The position numbers and the translations under genes were made by a program. This document shows, piece after piece, positions 9,021 through 18,132 of a stretch of 64,000 bases of DNA (position 1 is the stretch's first letter; every line of letters starts with the position of its first letter). Source of the DNA: Apilactobacillus apinorum (GTDB lineage Bacteria > Bacillota > Bacilli > Lactobacillales > Lactobacillaceae); contig NZ_KQ440396.1 in the NCBI RefSeq assembly GCF_001281175.1, forward strand, positions 1 through 64,000, written 5' to 3'. Below the pieces are notes generated by a model, which worked only from the letters and a program-made list of their open reading frames with translations, was not told where the DNA came from and made no database searches.

Positions 9021-9686
9021 TTGAAACCTAAAGACTTATTCATGCATCCCTTCACCGCCATCTTACTAGCAATCATAAGTGGAAGCATTGATGCATATTC
9101 ATTCGTTGAACATGGTGGAGTATTCGCGGGATTGCAAACTGGTAATACTATTTTGTTAGGAATTAGTATCAGTCACTTAGACTTTGCAGCTATTATAAAG
9201 TATCTATTTTCAATTTTTCTTTTTGTGTTAGGGGTTGTCTTAATTAAACTGATACAAAGAAATTTGAAGGATGACTGGCTAAGAAAAACAATTATTATTG
9301 AATATGAAGTGGCTATTATTTTAGTGACTGGATTATTCGTAAACGAATTACCTGATGTATTGGTGGTTGGTTTACTATCATTGGTAGCTGCTGCCCAATT
9401 ACAAGAGTTTAAACTTCTAAAAGGAAATGCATTTAATCCTTTGATGATGACAGGTAATCTAGGAAAAATTGCCAATAATGTTTATTTAACAATTGTTGAT
9501 GGGAACGAAAAAGCAAAATCATTATTAATCGACACGATTATGATTTACGTTAGCTTTGTTTTAGGAGCAATTTTTATGGGAATATTAACAAATATTTTCC
9601 ATGAATACGCCGTGCTATTTATTTTAGTTCCATTATTAATGGTTTTAATATTTGGCTATGTATTTAAAAATAATGAAATAGATTAA
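9021..9686 (+). CDS. YoaK family (DUF1275) membrane protein
   Basis: The protein has 221 residues and about six membrane segments. The N-terminal signature SGSIDAYSFVEHGGVFAGLQTGNTILLG is characteristic of the YoaK/DUF1275 family, and the mid-protein NPLMMTGNLGKIANN is its second conserved stretch. The family has no established biochemical function. It starts with TTG at 9021, with AGGAG nine nt upstream. It follows the flippase gene by 12 nt, so the two are probably cotranscribed. Confidence 0.85.
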   Translation: MKPKDLFMHPFTAILLAIISGSIDAYSFVEHGGVFAGLQTGNTILLGISISHLDFAAIIKYLFSIFLFVLGVVLIKLIQRNLKDDWLRKTIIIEYEVAIILVTGLFVNELPDVLVVGLLSLVAAAQLQEFKLLKGNAFNPLMMTGNLGKIANNVYLTIVDGNEKAKSLLIDTIMIYVSFVLGAIFMGILTNIFHEYAVLFILVPLLMVLIFGYVFKNNEID

Positions 9687-9726
9687 GAAAAAACACTTTC
9701 GATGGAATATCATTGAAAGTGTTTTT
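9687..9726. terminator. Bidirectional terminator between yoaK-like gene and nnrD
   Basis: AAAAAACACTTTC and GAAAGTGTTTTTT form a hairpin with A and T runs on both sides, between two convergent genes. Confidence 0.88.
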
Positions 9727-9732
9727 TAGTGG

Positions 9733-10557
9733 TTAATTTTCGAATTTTTTCATAAATTGGGGGATATGATTGCTAATTTGAGTAGGCAAAACCACGTATT
9801 GATTTTTAGCTAATTTGTCAGCAATAAAACTATGTGCGAAGACGGCTGAAATAACGGCGTCTTCAATATTAGCAAATTGAGCTGTGAACCCAGCAATCAT
9901 TCCGGCAAGGGTATCACCCATACCACCGGTAGCTTGTGCTGGAGTGCCACCAGGATTAACCCAGATATGATTATTAGAATATACCTTGGTATGGTGAGAT
10001 TTTAATACTACAGTAGAATGGAGTGCATTCACTTTATTTTGATTATTTTTATCGTTTTGATCAGGAATTGCTATATCAGATAATCGTTGCCATTCCATTT
10101 GATGTGGAGTAAAGATGATATTAGCATCTGGTAGTGTTAAGTGATGATTGGCAACAATTGTAATAGCAGATCCATCAATGATTAAAATTTGGTGATTATT
10201 AATTTGTTGAAAGACTTGCTTTACAAGTGAAAGACTATAATCGTCAGTACCTAGTCCGGGACCAATTAAGATGACATCGAAACTATTAATCATTGATTTT
10301 AGTTTATTATCGTCGTGATAGTCGACAAACATTGCTTCAGGGATAATATTATGAAGGCTATTTAAATTAACGGGGTCTGTAAAAGTGGTAGTTAAGCCAG
10401 CACCAGAATAAACACAAGCCTTGCTGGCCATAATTGCTGCACCACCAAAGTTTTGATTGCCACCGATAATACATACTTTTCCGAAGGTTCCTTTATGACT
10501 ATTGTTAGGACGCTTACGAATTGTTCGTTTTACAATGTTAATTGATGAATTAAACAA
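9733..10557 (-). CDS. nnrD: ADP-dependent NAD(P)H-hydrate dehydratase
   Basis: This enzyme repairs hydrated NAD(P)H (NADHX/NADPHX). It corresponds to the C-terminal YjeF/carbohydrate-kinase-like domain and stands alone, without the epimerase domain. Visible motifs are GTFGKVCIIGGNQNFGGAA near the N-terminus, GPGLGTD, TPHQMEWQRL, and the nucleotide-site sequence ATGGMGDTLAGMIAGF near the C-terminus. I place the start at TTG 10557 because AAGGAGG (10572-10566) lies 8 nt before it. The longer form from 10614 has no ribosome-binding site and adds a non-conserved hydrophobic stretch. The resulting length is 274 residues. Confidence 0.9.
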   Translation of the reverse strand: MFNSSINIVKRTIRKRPNNSHKGTFGKVCIIGGNQNFGGAAIMASKACVYSGAGLTTTFTDPVNLNSLHNIIPEAMFVDYHDDNKLKSMINSFDVILIGPGLGTDDYSLSLVKQVFQQINNHQILIIDGSAITIVANHHLTLPDANIIFTPHQMEWQRLSDIAIPDQNDKNNQNKVNALHSTVVLKSHHTKVYSNNHIWVNPGGTPAQATGGMGDTLAGMIAGFTAQFANIEDAVISAVFAHSFIADKLAKNQYVVLPTQISNHIPQFMKKFEN

Positions 10558-10672
10558 TTTAGATTCCTCCTTAGATAACAAATTCAGTATATCACTAAAA
10601 AAAGTAAACATCATTGATGTCTTTTTTATATAGTATGCTAAAATAAATTAAAAGATAAGGGAGGATTTTCAA

Positions 10673-12082
10673 ATGACTAACTGGGATCAATTAGCAAAAG
10701 ATTACAAAGAAGATTATTTAAATGATCTAAAGGAATTAATCACAATCGATAGTGAACGTAATGATGCGGAAGCTACTGATGAATTTCCTTTAGGACCAGG
10801 TCCAGCAAAGGGATTATTAAAGTACTTAGAAATTGGTGAACGTGACGGTTTCAAAGTAAAGAACTTAGATAATTTAGTTGGATACATAGAATATGGGACT
10901 GGTGATAAGACATTTGCAATTTTAGTTCATGCTGATGTTATGCCAGCCGGTGAAGGTTGGAATACAGACCCATTTGAAATGACAATCAAAGATGGTAAGG
11001 TATACGGTCGTGGTACTTCTGATGATAAAGGACCAGGTCTAGCTGCATACTATGGTTTAAAGATGATGAAGGATCAAGGAATTGAACCAAATTGCAAGAT
11101 TCGTTTTATTATCGGTACTGATGAAGAAAGTAATTGGACAGGGATGAAACATTACTTCGAATTAGAACCAGAACCTGACTTTGGTTTCTCTCCTGACGGA
11201 CAATTCCCTGTTATTAATGGTGAAAAGGGTAATACTACTTTTGAAACTACCTTTGGAAACCAACAAGATGAAAGTGCTGATTACTTCTTAGCAGATTTCA
11301 ATGCTGGACTCAGAGAAAACATGGTTCCAAGAGATGCTTTTGCAGAAATCAAGACATCATTTAAGGATCAAATGGCTGAAGAATTCTCAACATTTATGCA
11401 AGACAGAAAGTTAGATGGTGGCTCAGAAATTACCGAAGATGGAATCAGATTACATCTAATTGGTAAATCTGCTCACGGAATGGAACCACGTAACGGTGTT
11501 AATGGTGGTACATTTATGGCTAACTTCCTAAGAGGCTATGATTTCTCTGGAGACGCTAAAAACTTCATCAAATTCGTTGCTGAATTCTTGCATGGGGATT
11601 CTAGAGCTAACCGTATCGGCGCAAGTCATACCGATGAAATTATGGGTGATTTGACTATGAATGTTGGTATTTTGAAGTTTAACCCAACTGATGGTGGATT
11701 TGTTAACACTAACTTCAGATATCCAAAGGGAATTACTGTAAAAGAAATTGGTGACCACTTATCACAAGCTGCTAAAGTGATGGATGGAACTGTTGAAAAT
11801 ACAGATGACATGGAAGCTCATTATGTTGATCCAAGTCAACCAATCGTTAATAAGTTATTAAATGTTTACAGAGAACGTACAGGTAAGACTGATGCTCAAC
11901 CAGGTGTTGTTGGTGGTGGAACTTACGGACGCTTAATGAAGTATGGAGTTGCGTTCGGTGCAGATTTCCCATGGACTGAAAACACAATGCACCAAGCTAA
12001 TGAATATCAAGTAATTGATGATTTATTACTAGCTATGGCTATTTATGGTCAATCAATTAACGAATTAGCAACATTAGAATAA
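10673..12082 (+). CDS. pepV: Dipeptidase PepV
   Basis: PepV is an M20-family zinc dipeptidase that hydrolyses a broad range of dipeptides in the cytosol of lactic acid bacteria, feeding amino acid supply. The first metal motif reads LVHADVMPAGEGW (H-x-D). GRGTSDDKGP supplies the bridging Asp region, and GTDEESNWTGMKHY the general-base Glu pair. The length of 469 residues is typical. GGGAGG precedes the ATG. It diverges from nnrD and is ended by its own terminator, so it is probably monocistronic. Confidence 0.95.
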   Translation: MTNWDQLAKDYKEDYLNDLKELITIDSERNDAEATDEFPLGPGPAKGLLKYLEIGERDGFKVKNLDNLVGYIEYGTGDKTFAILVHADVMPAGEGWNTDPFEMTIKDGKVYGRGTSDDKGPGLAAYYGLKMMKDQGIEPNCKIRFIIGTDEESNWTGMKHYFELEPEPDFGFSPDGQFPVINGEKGNTTFETTFGNQQDESADYFLADFNAGLRENMVPRDAFAEIKTSFKDQMAEEFSTFMQDRKLDGGSEITEDGIRLHLIGKSAHGMEPRNGVNGGTFMANFLRGYDFSGDAKNFIKFVAEFLHGDSRANRIGASHTDEIMGDLTMNVGILKFNPTDGGFVNTNFRYPKGITVKEIGDHLSQAAKVMDGTVENTDDMEAHYVDPSQPIVNKLLNVYRERTGKTDAQPGVVGGGTYGRLMKYGVAFGADFPWTENTMHQANEYQVIDDLLLAMAIYGQSINELATLE

Positions 12083-12087
12083 AAAAT

Positions 12088-12121
12088 AAAAGACCAATCA
12101 TAATTGTGATTGGTCTTTTTT
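12088..12121. terminator. Bidirectional terminator between pepV and the deoxynucleoside kinase
   Basis: AGACCAATCA and TGATTGGTCT form a hairpin flanked by A and T runs. Confidence 0.88.
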
Positions 12122-12122
12122 G

Positions 12123-12755
12123 TTATCTAATTTTTTTAAGTTCTTCGTCAATTTGTGCAAGCACAATATCAACATTCTTGTCATCAGATAAATCGTATTT
12201 TTGTAAGTCTAATTTCATTTTTGGACTTTTATCATATTCTTCATACCATTTCTTGTATGCTTCCCACATATGGAAATAGTATTCTTTTAGTTTTGGATCG
12301 TTATCAAACTGTTCATAATCTCTTCCACGTTTTTTAATACGGTGAAGGATAGTTTCAAAATCAGTTTCCGCATATACCATCAAATCAGGAGCCTTTTTAG
12401 GTAACTCATCTAATTCATCCATCATTTTATCTAGTAGTTCGAGATAAATTTTAAGTTCCATGTCTGAAATATTACCTTCAGCATTATTTTGCTTTGTGAA
12501 CAACGCATCTTCATAAATAGAACGGTCTAAAATGTTGTTATCATCTGATAACGCTTTTTTGATCATTGAAAAACGTTTATTTAAAAAATAGATTTGAAGT
12601 AAGAATCCATATTGTTCTGGGTTATTGTAATATAAAGGTAGAACAGGATTTTCTCCAACTGGTTCGTAAAAGGCGGTTGTGCCTAAATGTTCAGCAATCT
12701 TACCAGTTAAAGTAGTTTTTCCTACTCCAATCATTCCAGCTGTAATTATCACCAT
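12123..12755 (-). CDS. Deoxynucleoside kinase (deoxyadenosine/deoxyguanosine kinase type)
   Basis: The enzyme phosphorylates deoxynucleosides for dNTP salvage. The P-loop GMIGVGKTT lies at residues 7-15, the substrate-site region FYEPVGENP near residue 30, the DRS motif (DRSIYED) near residue 78, and a basic lid segment (RIKKRGRDYE) further on. The length of 210 residues is typical. Many lactobacilli carry two adjacent copies, but only one is present here. The nucleoside preference cannot be read from sequence. GAGGAG precedes the ATG. Confidence 0.92.
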   Translation of the reverse strand: MVIITAGMIGVGKTTLTGKIAEHLGTTAFYEPVGENPVLPLYYNNPEQYGFLLQIYFLNKRFSMIKKALSDDNNILDRSIYEDALFTKQNNAEGNISDMELKIYLELLDKMMDELDELPKKAPDLMVYAETDFETILHRIKKRGRDYEQFDNDPKLKEYYFHMWEAYKKWYEEYDKSPKMKLDLQKYDLSDDKNVDIVLAQIDEELKKIR

Positions 12756-12830
12756 ATTAACTCCTCATTTAGTAATTAGTAATAACTATTTTATCATATT
12801 TTAAGCATCAACTTAATATCAAAAAAATAA

Positions 12831-12858
12831 AACCTGCGTGAGAATATCACACAGGTTT
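12831..12858 (-). terminator. Intrinsic terminator after mscL
   Basis: Read on the minus strand, AAACCTGTGTGA and its partner form a hairpin next to a T-run between mscL and the kinase gene. Confidence 0.75.
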
Positions 12859-12862
12859 TTAA

Positions 12863-13234
12863 TTATTTATTATTTTGTTGGTCTTTTAATAGATCGCGAA
12901 TTTCTCCTAATAGAGTATCAGTCTTAGTGTCCTTAGGAGTAGTATCACGTTTTGCTAATCTATTATATGTTCTCACGATAAGGAAGACAACGAATGCGAT
13001 AATTAAGAAGTTAATTAAGTCGTTAATGAAACTTCCAACTAAGAACTTAGCTTTTCCGACAGTAATTACAAAACTAGATAAGCCAATTTGACCAGTAAAG
13101 ATACCAAGGATAGGGTTAATAAAATCAGCAGTAAATGATTTTACGATAGATGTAAAGGCGGAACCAATAATTACACCAACAGCTAGGTCCATAACATTTC
13201 CTTTAGCAATAAAATCTTTGAATTCTTTTAACAA
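12863..13234 (-). CDS. mscL: Large-conductance mechanosensitive channel
   Basis: MscL forms a homopentameric pore that opens under membrane tension and releases solutes on osmotic down-shock. The N-terminal signature FKDFIAKGNVMDLAVGVIIGSAF and TM1 are followed by a short periplasmic-type loop. TM2 (about residues 68-92) and a charged C-terminal helix come next. The 123-residue length is typical. It starts with TTG at 13234, with GGGAGG 8 nt upstream. It is transcribed away from the sedolisin gene. Confidence 0.96.
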   Translation of the reverse strand: MLKEFKDFIAKGNVMDLAVGVIIGSAFTSIVKSFTADFINPILGIFTGQIGLSSFVITVGKAKFLVGSFINDLINFLIIAFVVFLIVRTYNRLAKRDTTPKDTKTDTLLGEIRDLLKDQQNNK

Positions 13235-13358
13235 ATGATAAACCTCCCTTCAATTTATATCTATCACTAATCTTAACATAAAATTTCTAAAGAATTGTTT
13301 AAATTCGTATACTTAAGACTTTTTTAGGAATATCATTACCTCATAGGCGGTGAGATGA

Positions 13359-15101
13359 ATGAACTTGAAAAAGAGAATTTTTAGTTGTACTTTAATAATT
13401 TTTGCTATCGGGATGCTGTATATACAGGCAGTAAACCATGTTACAGCATTTGGTAAAGAAAATAAAAATAGTCAATCTAGTTTCACTATTGTTTTAAAAG
13501 ACAGAAATAATAATGATTTAATCAATTATGTAAATCAACCAAGAACTAAGTTTTTATCAACTAAAGAATTCTCCCGTAAATATGGACAATCAACTGCAAC
13601 AATAAATAAGATAAAACGATACTTGAATAAGCATCATTTAAAATCTCAAGTTTATCCGGGAAATCTAGTTATCAAAGTAACAGGATCACGTAATAATATT
13701 GAAACGGCATTTCATTTTAAGATAATCAAAGAAAAAATCAATAAAACTTATGTAACTAAACCTAATAAAACACCTAAAATGGCTAATAGTTTAGATGCAA
13801 AAATAAATGGGATAATTGGGCTAAGCAATTATGATCGTTTATCAAGTGATAGTAAATCCGGTAGTTTTGGGGTTAAAAGAGCACCGTCTGATTTTATTAA
13901 ACGTTATCATTTGAAAGATACGATTAATAATAAATCTAAAAAAGTAGCCAATATTGGGATTATTTCTTTTGGTGGATTTAGCAAAAATGATATCAAAACA
14001 TTTTGGCAAAAAATGGGAATCAAGAATTCATTGAATCGCATTCATGTCTATACAGACACAAATAAAGATAATCAAAAATTAAGTGATGAAACTACCATGG
14101 ATATTCAACAATCTAGTTCCATCGCTAATAATGCCAATATTAATGTTTATCTAGCACAACCCACGATATCCGGAATGATTAATAGTTTTGCTAATGCAAT
14201 TGGCAGTAATAAGTCAGATAGTATTTCCCTAAGTTGGGGAATCAGTGAAGCAGAAATTGAGCAAATGATTAATAATAAAATCCTTCCTGATAATTATAAT
14301 GACATCATGAACGAAATTTTACTTCAAGGAGCTTCACAAGGTATTAGTATCTTTAATTCAACAGGGGATAATGGGGCATATGATGGTATTCAAAGCGGGA
14401 TTACAAAACTAACCGTTGAAACTCCCGCATCATCACCATATATTACCGCTGTGGGTGCAACTACAGCACCAATTATGTATAAGGTTAATGGGCATGTTGT
14501 TAATGTTGATAAAGAAAGAGTTTGGTCTAATGATTTTCTTTACCCATACTTCAATTCTTTAAAATTATATAATGCAGATCAATCAACATTTTTGGAAAGT
14601 TATTTTGTTGGAAGTGGTGGTGGATTTAGTAAATTCAATGCCACACCAGATTATCAAAAAAATATTCCTGGTGTTAACTCATATCGAGCTATTCAACATT
14701 GGGATATGTCCAACGGAGTTGCTAATCAATTAGCCACTCCAAAAGTAGTAACAGGAACAAGTACCGGCAGAAACTTACCGGATATTGTTGCTAATGGGGA
14801 TCCGCAAACGGGATACTCTGTTTACTATAACGGTAAGTGGTTAATTGATGGTGGAACCAGTATTGTGGCTCCTCAAATAGCTGCAGTCAATGCGGTTTAT
14901 GTAAGCAAATTAAACCACCGATTAGGACTATGGAATCCAAGAATATATTCGGCAGCACAATCCAGTGATTCACCATTTGATCAGCTCTATGGTGATAATG
15001 CAACTAATATTTATTATTCAACCCAAAATAATAAAATATATAACCAAGCAACAGGACTGGGAACTGTTAACTACGATAAATTATTTAATTTAATAAAATA
15101 A
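13359..15101 (+). CDS. Secreted serine-carboxyl protease, S53 (sedolisin/kumamolisin) family
   Basis: This is a predicted exported protease. Residues 8-25 form a signal-peptide core. Residues about 40-165 match the Pro-kumamolisin activation domain, and the catalytic domain follows to the end at 580. The S53 catalytic set is visible: E244 and D248 in SDETTMDIQ, the oxyanion Asp D337 in STGDNG, and the nucleophile S501 in DGGTS. The C-terminus has the family's ATGLGTVNYDKLF ending. Family members act at acidic pH, which would suit an acid-producing bacterium, but this is inference. GGCGGTGAG precedes the ATG closely. No LPXTG or other anchor is visible, so it is probably released. Confidence 0.92.
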   Translation: MNLKKRIFSCTLIIFAIGMLYIQAVNHVTAFGKENKNSQSSFTIVLKDRNNNDLINYVNQPRTKFLSTKEFSRKYGQSTATINKIKRYLNKHHLKSQVYPGNLVIKVTGSRNNIETAFHFKIIKEKINKTYVTKPNKTPKMANSLDAKINGIIGLSNYDRLSSDSKSGSFGVKRAPSDFIKRYHLKDTINNKSKKVANIGIISFGGFSKNDIKTFWQKMGIKNSLNRIHVYTDTNKDNQKLSDETTMDIQQSSSIANNANINVYLAQPTISGMINSFANAIGSNKSDSISLSWGISEAEIEQMINNKILPDNYNDIMNEILLQGASQGISIFNSTGDNGAYDGIQSGITKLTVETPASSPYITAVGATTAPIMYKVNGHVVNVDKERVWSNDFLYPYFNSLKLYNADQSTFLESYFVGSGGGFSKFNATPDYQKNIPGVNSYRAIQHWDMSNGVANQLATPKVVTGTSTGRNLPDIVANGDPQTGYSVYYNGKWLIDGGTSIVAPQIAAVNAVYVSKLNHRLGLWNPRIYSAAQSSDSPFDQLYGDNATNIYYSTQNNKIYNQATGLGTVNYDKLFNLIK

Positions 15102-15132
15102 AAAAAGGACTTCTAAATGAAGTCCTTTTTTT
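15101..15132. terminator. Bidirectional terminator after the sedolisin gene
   Basis: AAGGACTTC and GAAGTCCTT form a hairpin flanked by A and T runs, between convergent genes. Confidence 0.88.
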
Positions 15133-15469
15133 AATCGACTGGTTCGCCGATTCTTTCAAGCATTTGTTTAGCGATTAATGCATGCTTTGAGTATTTCTTT
15201 AATTGATAAGTCATGATTTTAGTAGCAGTTAATTTTTCAAATGCAGCACTATAATCAATTGCCACTGTATCAGCAGGGATTTTAATTGGTTCTAGCATTC
15301 TCTTTTTAAAAGCTTGTCTTGATTCTTCATAAGCGGTGTGTAGCTTTTCAACTGTTTCTTCAAAGTTGTGAGAGATTAAAGACTTGGCAAATCTGAAGTC
15401 CTTGCCTTTATATTTATTACAGATAAACATTACTAAACATAGCATTTGTTCTTTCTTTGGTTCTGTCAT
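15131..15469 (-). CDS. Hypothetical protein, 112 residues
   Basis: I do not recognise this gene. The product is a soluble, mostly helical, charged protein with no signal peptide or membrane segment. It has a Lys/Glu-rich N-terminus, three cysteines or fewer, and a C-terminal part (TYQLKKYSKHALIAKQML) that could form an amphipathic helix. The start ATG at 15469 has only a weak purine-rich ribosome-binding site. It sits alone between a protease gene and a UvrA-like gene, sharing a terminator with the former. Codon use is like that of its neighbours. Confidence 0.7.
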   Translation of the reverse strand: MTEPKKEQMLCLVMFICNKYKGKDFRFAKSLISHNFEETVEKLHTAYEESRQAFKKRMLEPIKIPADTVAIDYSAAFEKLTATKIMTYQLKKYSKHALIAKQMLERIGEPVD

Positions 15470-15642
15470 AATTTCATCTTCTTTCTTTATAAGTTACGCT
15501 TGATTTCATTATAGTATTAAATTCAATTAATAAATTAATAATCTGTATAATTTTATAAATTCTTAACTATTAAACAAGATAAATGCAATTACATCTAATA
15601 ACTACTATAATGATTACCATCAGTGAATATAGGAGGATTGAA

Positions 15643-17904
15643 ATGTCAAAACAAGATTTTATCGAGGTTCACGACGCTTTTCAAAACAACTTAAAGCACT
15701 TAGATATTAGCATTAAAAAGCATGCTATTACTGTCTTTACTGGTTTATCAGGGGCAGGAAAATCATCGTTAGTATTTGATACAATCGCTGCAAACTCAAG
15801 AAGAGAGTTGAATGAAACTTTTCCTAGTTTTACACAACAATATCTTCCTAAATATGGAGCTCCGCATGTGGGCAGAATTGATAATTTACCAGTTGCAATT
15901 GTTATTCAACAAAAGAAAGTTGGTAAGAATCCAAGATCTACATTAGCTACATATACAGGTATTTACTCACTTCTTAGATTACTATTTTCAAGAATTGGGA
16001 AACCATTTGTAGGATATTCAGATACATTTTCATTTAACTTACCACAAGGAATGTGTGATCAATGCCAAGGTTTAGGATATGTCGATCATATTAATCCTGA
16101 TAAGGTAATTGATTATGATAAATCACTTAACGAAGGGGCAATCACTTTCGTTAGTTTTGGTCCTGGAACATGGCGTTGGAAGAGATACGCTTATACTGGA
16201 TTGTTTGATAATGATAAAAAGATAAAAGATTATAGTGATGAAGAATTGCATGATTTATTATATGCGCCACAACATCATTTAACTGATGCTCCAAAAGAAT
16301 GGAAGAAATCCATTTTATATGAAGGAGTTATTCCTAGAATTAAAAGATCTATTATTGAAAGCAAAGAAGGAGAACACCACAAAGAAGCTATTAGCGAAAT
16401 TGTTACTAGAACTGATTGTGATAAATGTCATGGGACCAAATTAAGACCAGAAGTTCTAACATGTTTAATTAACGATAACAATATAGCAGATGTTCTAAAA
16501 ATGGATTTAAATCATGTGATTGAATTTTTAGATAATATTGATGAATCACTAGTAGTTGATTTAATTAGAGAATTAAGAACTAAGATTGAATCATTAGTTG
16601 AATTAGGATTAGGATATTTAACACTTGATAGAAGTACTGATACTTTATCTGGTGGTGAAACACAAAGAATTAAGATTGCCAAATACATGAATAGTTCATT
16701 ATCCGATATGGTTTATATTCTAGATGAGCCCAGTGTAGGACTACATCCGGCAGATATAAAACTAATCAAGCATGCGCTTAAGAAGTTAAAAGAAAAAGGT
16801 AATACTGTCTTGGTGGTTGAACATAATCCTGAGTTAATTCCAATTGCTGATAACGTTGTTGAAATTGGCCCTAAACCTGGTAAAGATGGTGGAAACATTA
16901 CCTTTGAAGGAACTTATCAAGAGCTATTAAATAGTGATGCAATTACAGGAAAATTATTGAAAGAACCATTACATTTTAAACCGAAAAAGAAATTCTCTGA
17001 TTATCTAAAATTGGAAAATGTAAATATTCATAATTTAAAAAATGCGAATGTTGATATTCCATTAAAGGCACAAACAGTTATTTCGGGGGTAGCAGGTTCT
17101 GGAAAGAGTTCATTAATTCAGGCTGTAAAAGACCAATTATCAGATGATTTTATTGATTTAAGTCAAGATGCAGTAGGGGTTAATATTCGTTCTACACCCG
17201 CAACTTATTTAGACATACTAGATCGAATTAGAAAAATCTTCGGTGATAAAAATGATGTCTCCAGACAACTATTTAGTTATAACGGAAAAGGGAAATGTCC
17301 CTTATGTAAAGGTCGAGGAGTGCAAATTACTAATATGGCATTTATGGATCCGGTTATTCAAACTTGCGAAAAATGTCATGGTAAAAGATATAGTGATGAA
17401 GCACTTCAATACACTGTTAATGGATTAAACATCGCAGAAGTTTTAAATCTATCTATCAATGAAGCAATCAACTTTTTTGAAGACTATTCTGAAATCAGAG
17501 ATAGATTATTAAACATGAAAAAAGTAGGGCTTGATTACTTATCACTTGGACAATCATTAGATACATTGTCAGGTGGAGAAGTTCAAAGACTAAAACTGGC
17601 TTTACAATTAAACAAAACCGGAACGGTTTACTTATTAGATGAACCAACAGCAGGACTACACATGAATGATGTGTCTACGATGACTAATCTATTTAAAGAA
17701 TTAGTAGATAAGGGGAACACCTTAATCATCGTCGAACATAACTTAGCGGTGATCAGTCAAGCTGATTGGATGATAGATGTTGGTCCTAAAGCAGGTAGAT
17801 ATGGTGGAAAAATCCTTTATTCAGGAACACCTGAAGATGCTTTAAATGTAAAAGAGTCCATTACAGGTTCATCGATGGCTGAATATAATCAAGAAAGAAG
17901 ATAA
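15643..17904 (+). CDS. UvrA-like double ABC ATPase (short UvrA paralogue)
   Basis: The protein has the two ABC ATPase modules and zinc-finger cysteines of UvrA. Walker A motifs are GLSGAGKSS (near residue 34) and GVAGSGKSS (near residue 482). Signature motifs are LSGGETQR and LSGGEVQR, each followed by a Walker B with LDEP. CxxC pairs occur in CDQCQGLGY, CDKCHGTK, CPLCKGRG and CEKCHGKRY. At 753 residues it is about 200 shorter than canonical UvrA. This class of paralogue (UvrA2/DrrC-like) has been linked to drug tolerance, and its role here is unknown. I chose ATG 15643 because AGGAGG lies 6 nt upstream. The 5' extension from 15583 has no ribosome-binding site. Confidence 0.88.
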   Translation: MSKQDFIEVHDAFQNNLKHLDISIKKHAITVFTGLSGAGKSSLVFDTIAANSRRELNETFPSFTQQYLPKYGAPHVGRIDNLPVAIVIQQKKVGKNPRSTLATYTGIYSLLRLLFSRIGKPFVGYSDTFSFNLPQGMCDQCQGLGYVDHINPDKVIDYDKSLNEGAITFVSFGPGTWRWKRYAYTGLFDNDKKIKDYSDEELHDLLYAPQHHLTDAPKEWKKSILYEGVIPRIKRSIIESKEGEHHKEAISEIVTRTDCDKCHGTKLRPEVLTCLINDNNIADVLKMDLNHVIEFLDNIDESLVVDLIRELRTKIESLVELGLGYLTLDRSTDTLSGGETQRIKIAKYMNSSLSDMVYILDEPSVGLHPADIKLIKHALKKLKEKGNTVLVVEHNPELIPIADNVVEIGPKPGKDGGNITFEGTYQELLNSDAITGKLLKEPLHFKPKKKFSDYLKLENVNIHNLKNANVDIPLKAQTVISGVAGSGKSSLIQAVKDQLSDDFIDLSQDAVGVNIRSTPATYLDILDRIRKIFGDKNDVSRQLFSYNGKGKCPLCKGRGVQITNMAFMDPVIQTCEKCHGKRYSDEALQYTVNGLNIAEVLNLSINEAINFFEDYSEIRDRLLNMKKVGLDYLSLGQSLDTLSGGEVQRLKLALQLNKTGTVYLLDEPTAGLHMNDVSTMTNLFKELVDKGNTLIIVEHNLAVISQADWMIDVGPKAGRYGGKILYSGTPEDALNVKESITGSSMAEYNQERR

Positions 17905-17931
17905 AAAGAATGTTAAATACATTCTTTTTTT
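17903..17931 (+). terminator. Intrinsic terminator after the uvrA-like gene
   Basis: AAAAAGAATGT and ACATTCTTTTT form an 11-bp hairpin with a TAAAT loop, followed by T residues. Confidence 0.85.
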
Positions 17932-17950
17932 ATTTTTAGGAAGATTTTTC

Positions 17951-17978
17951 TGGACAGATAGTGTGATATGATTATACT
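17951..17978 (+). promoter_or_regulatory. Probable promoter of the peptidoglycan cross-bridge operon
   Basis: TGGACA (17951-17956) and TATACT (17973-17978) are separated by 16 nt. Transcription from here would give a leader of about 150 nt before asnB. The leader has no T-box sequence or terminator that I can see. A second TACAAT at 18061-18066 lacks a good -35 element. Confidence 0.5.
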
Positions 17979-18132
17979 TAATAATATTAGTTTGTGTACT
18001 AACTAATTTATTGTGGTGACTAAAGTGCCATTTTTATAGCCTAAATTAGTAATATTTTGGTACAATGAATTAAGTACAATAAAAAATAAATTAAACATTT
18101 AATAATAAAAAAGCTAAAGGGGAATTTAACTT

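Noticed and set aside
10558-10614. Longer N-terminus for the NAD(P)HX dehydratase from 10614
   Set aside because: It has no ribosome-binding site, while AAGGAGG sits at the right distance from TTG 10557.
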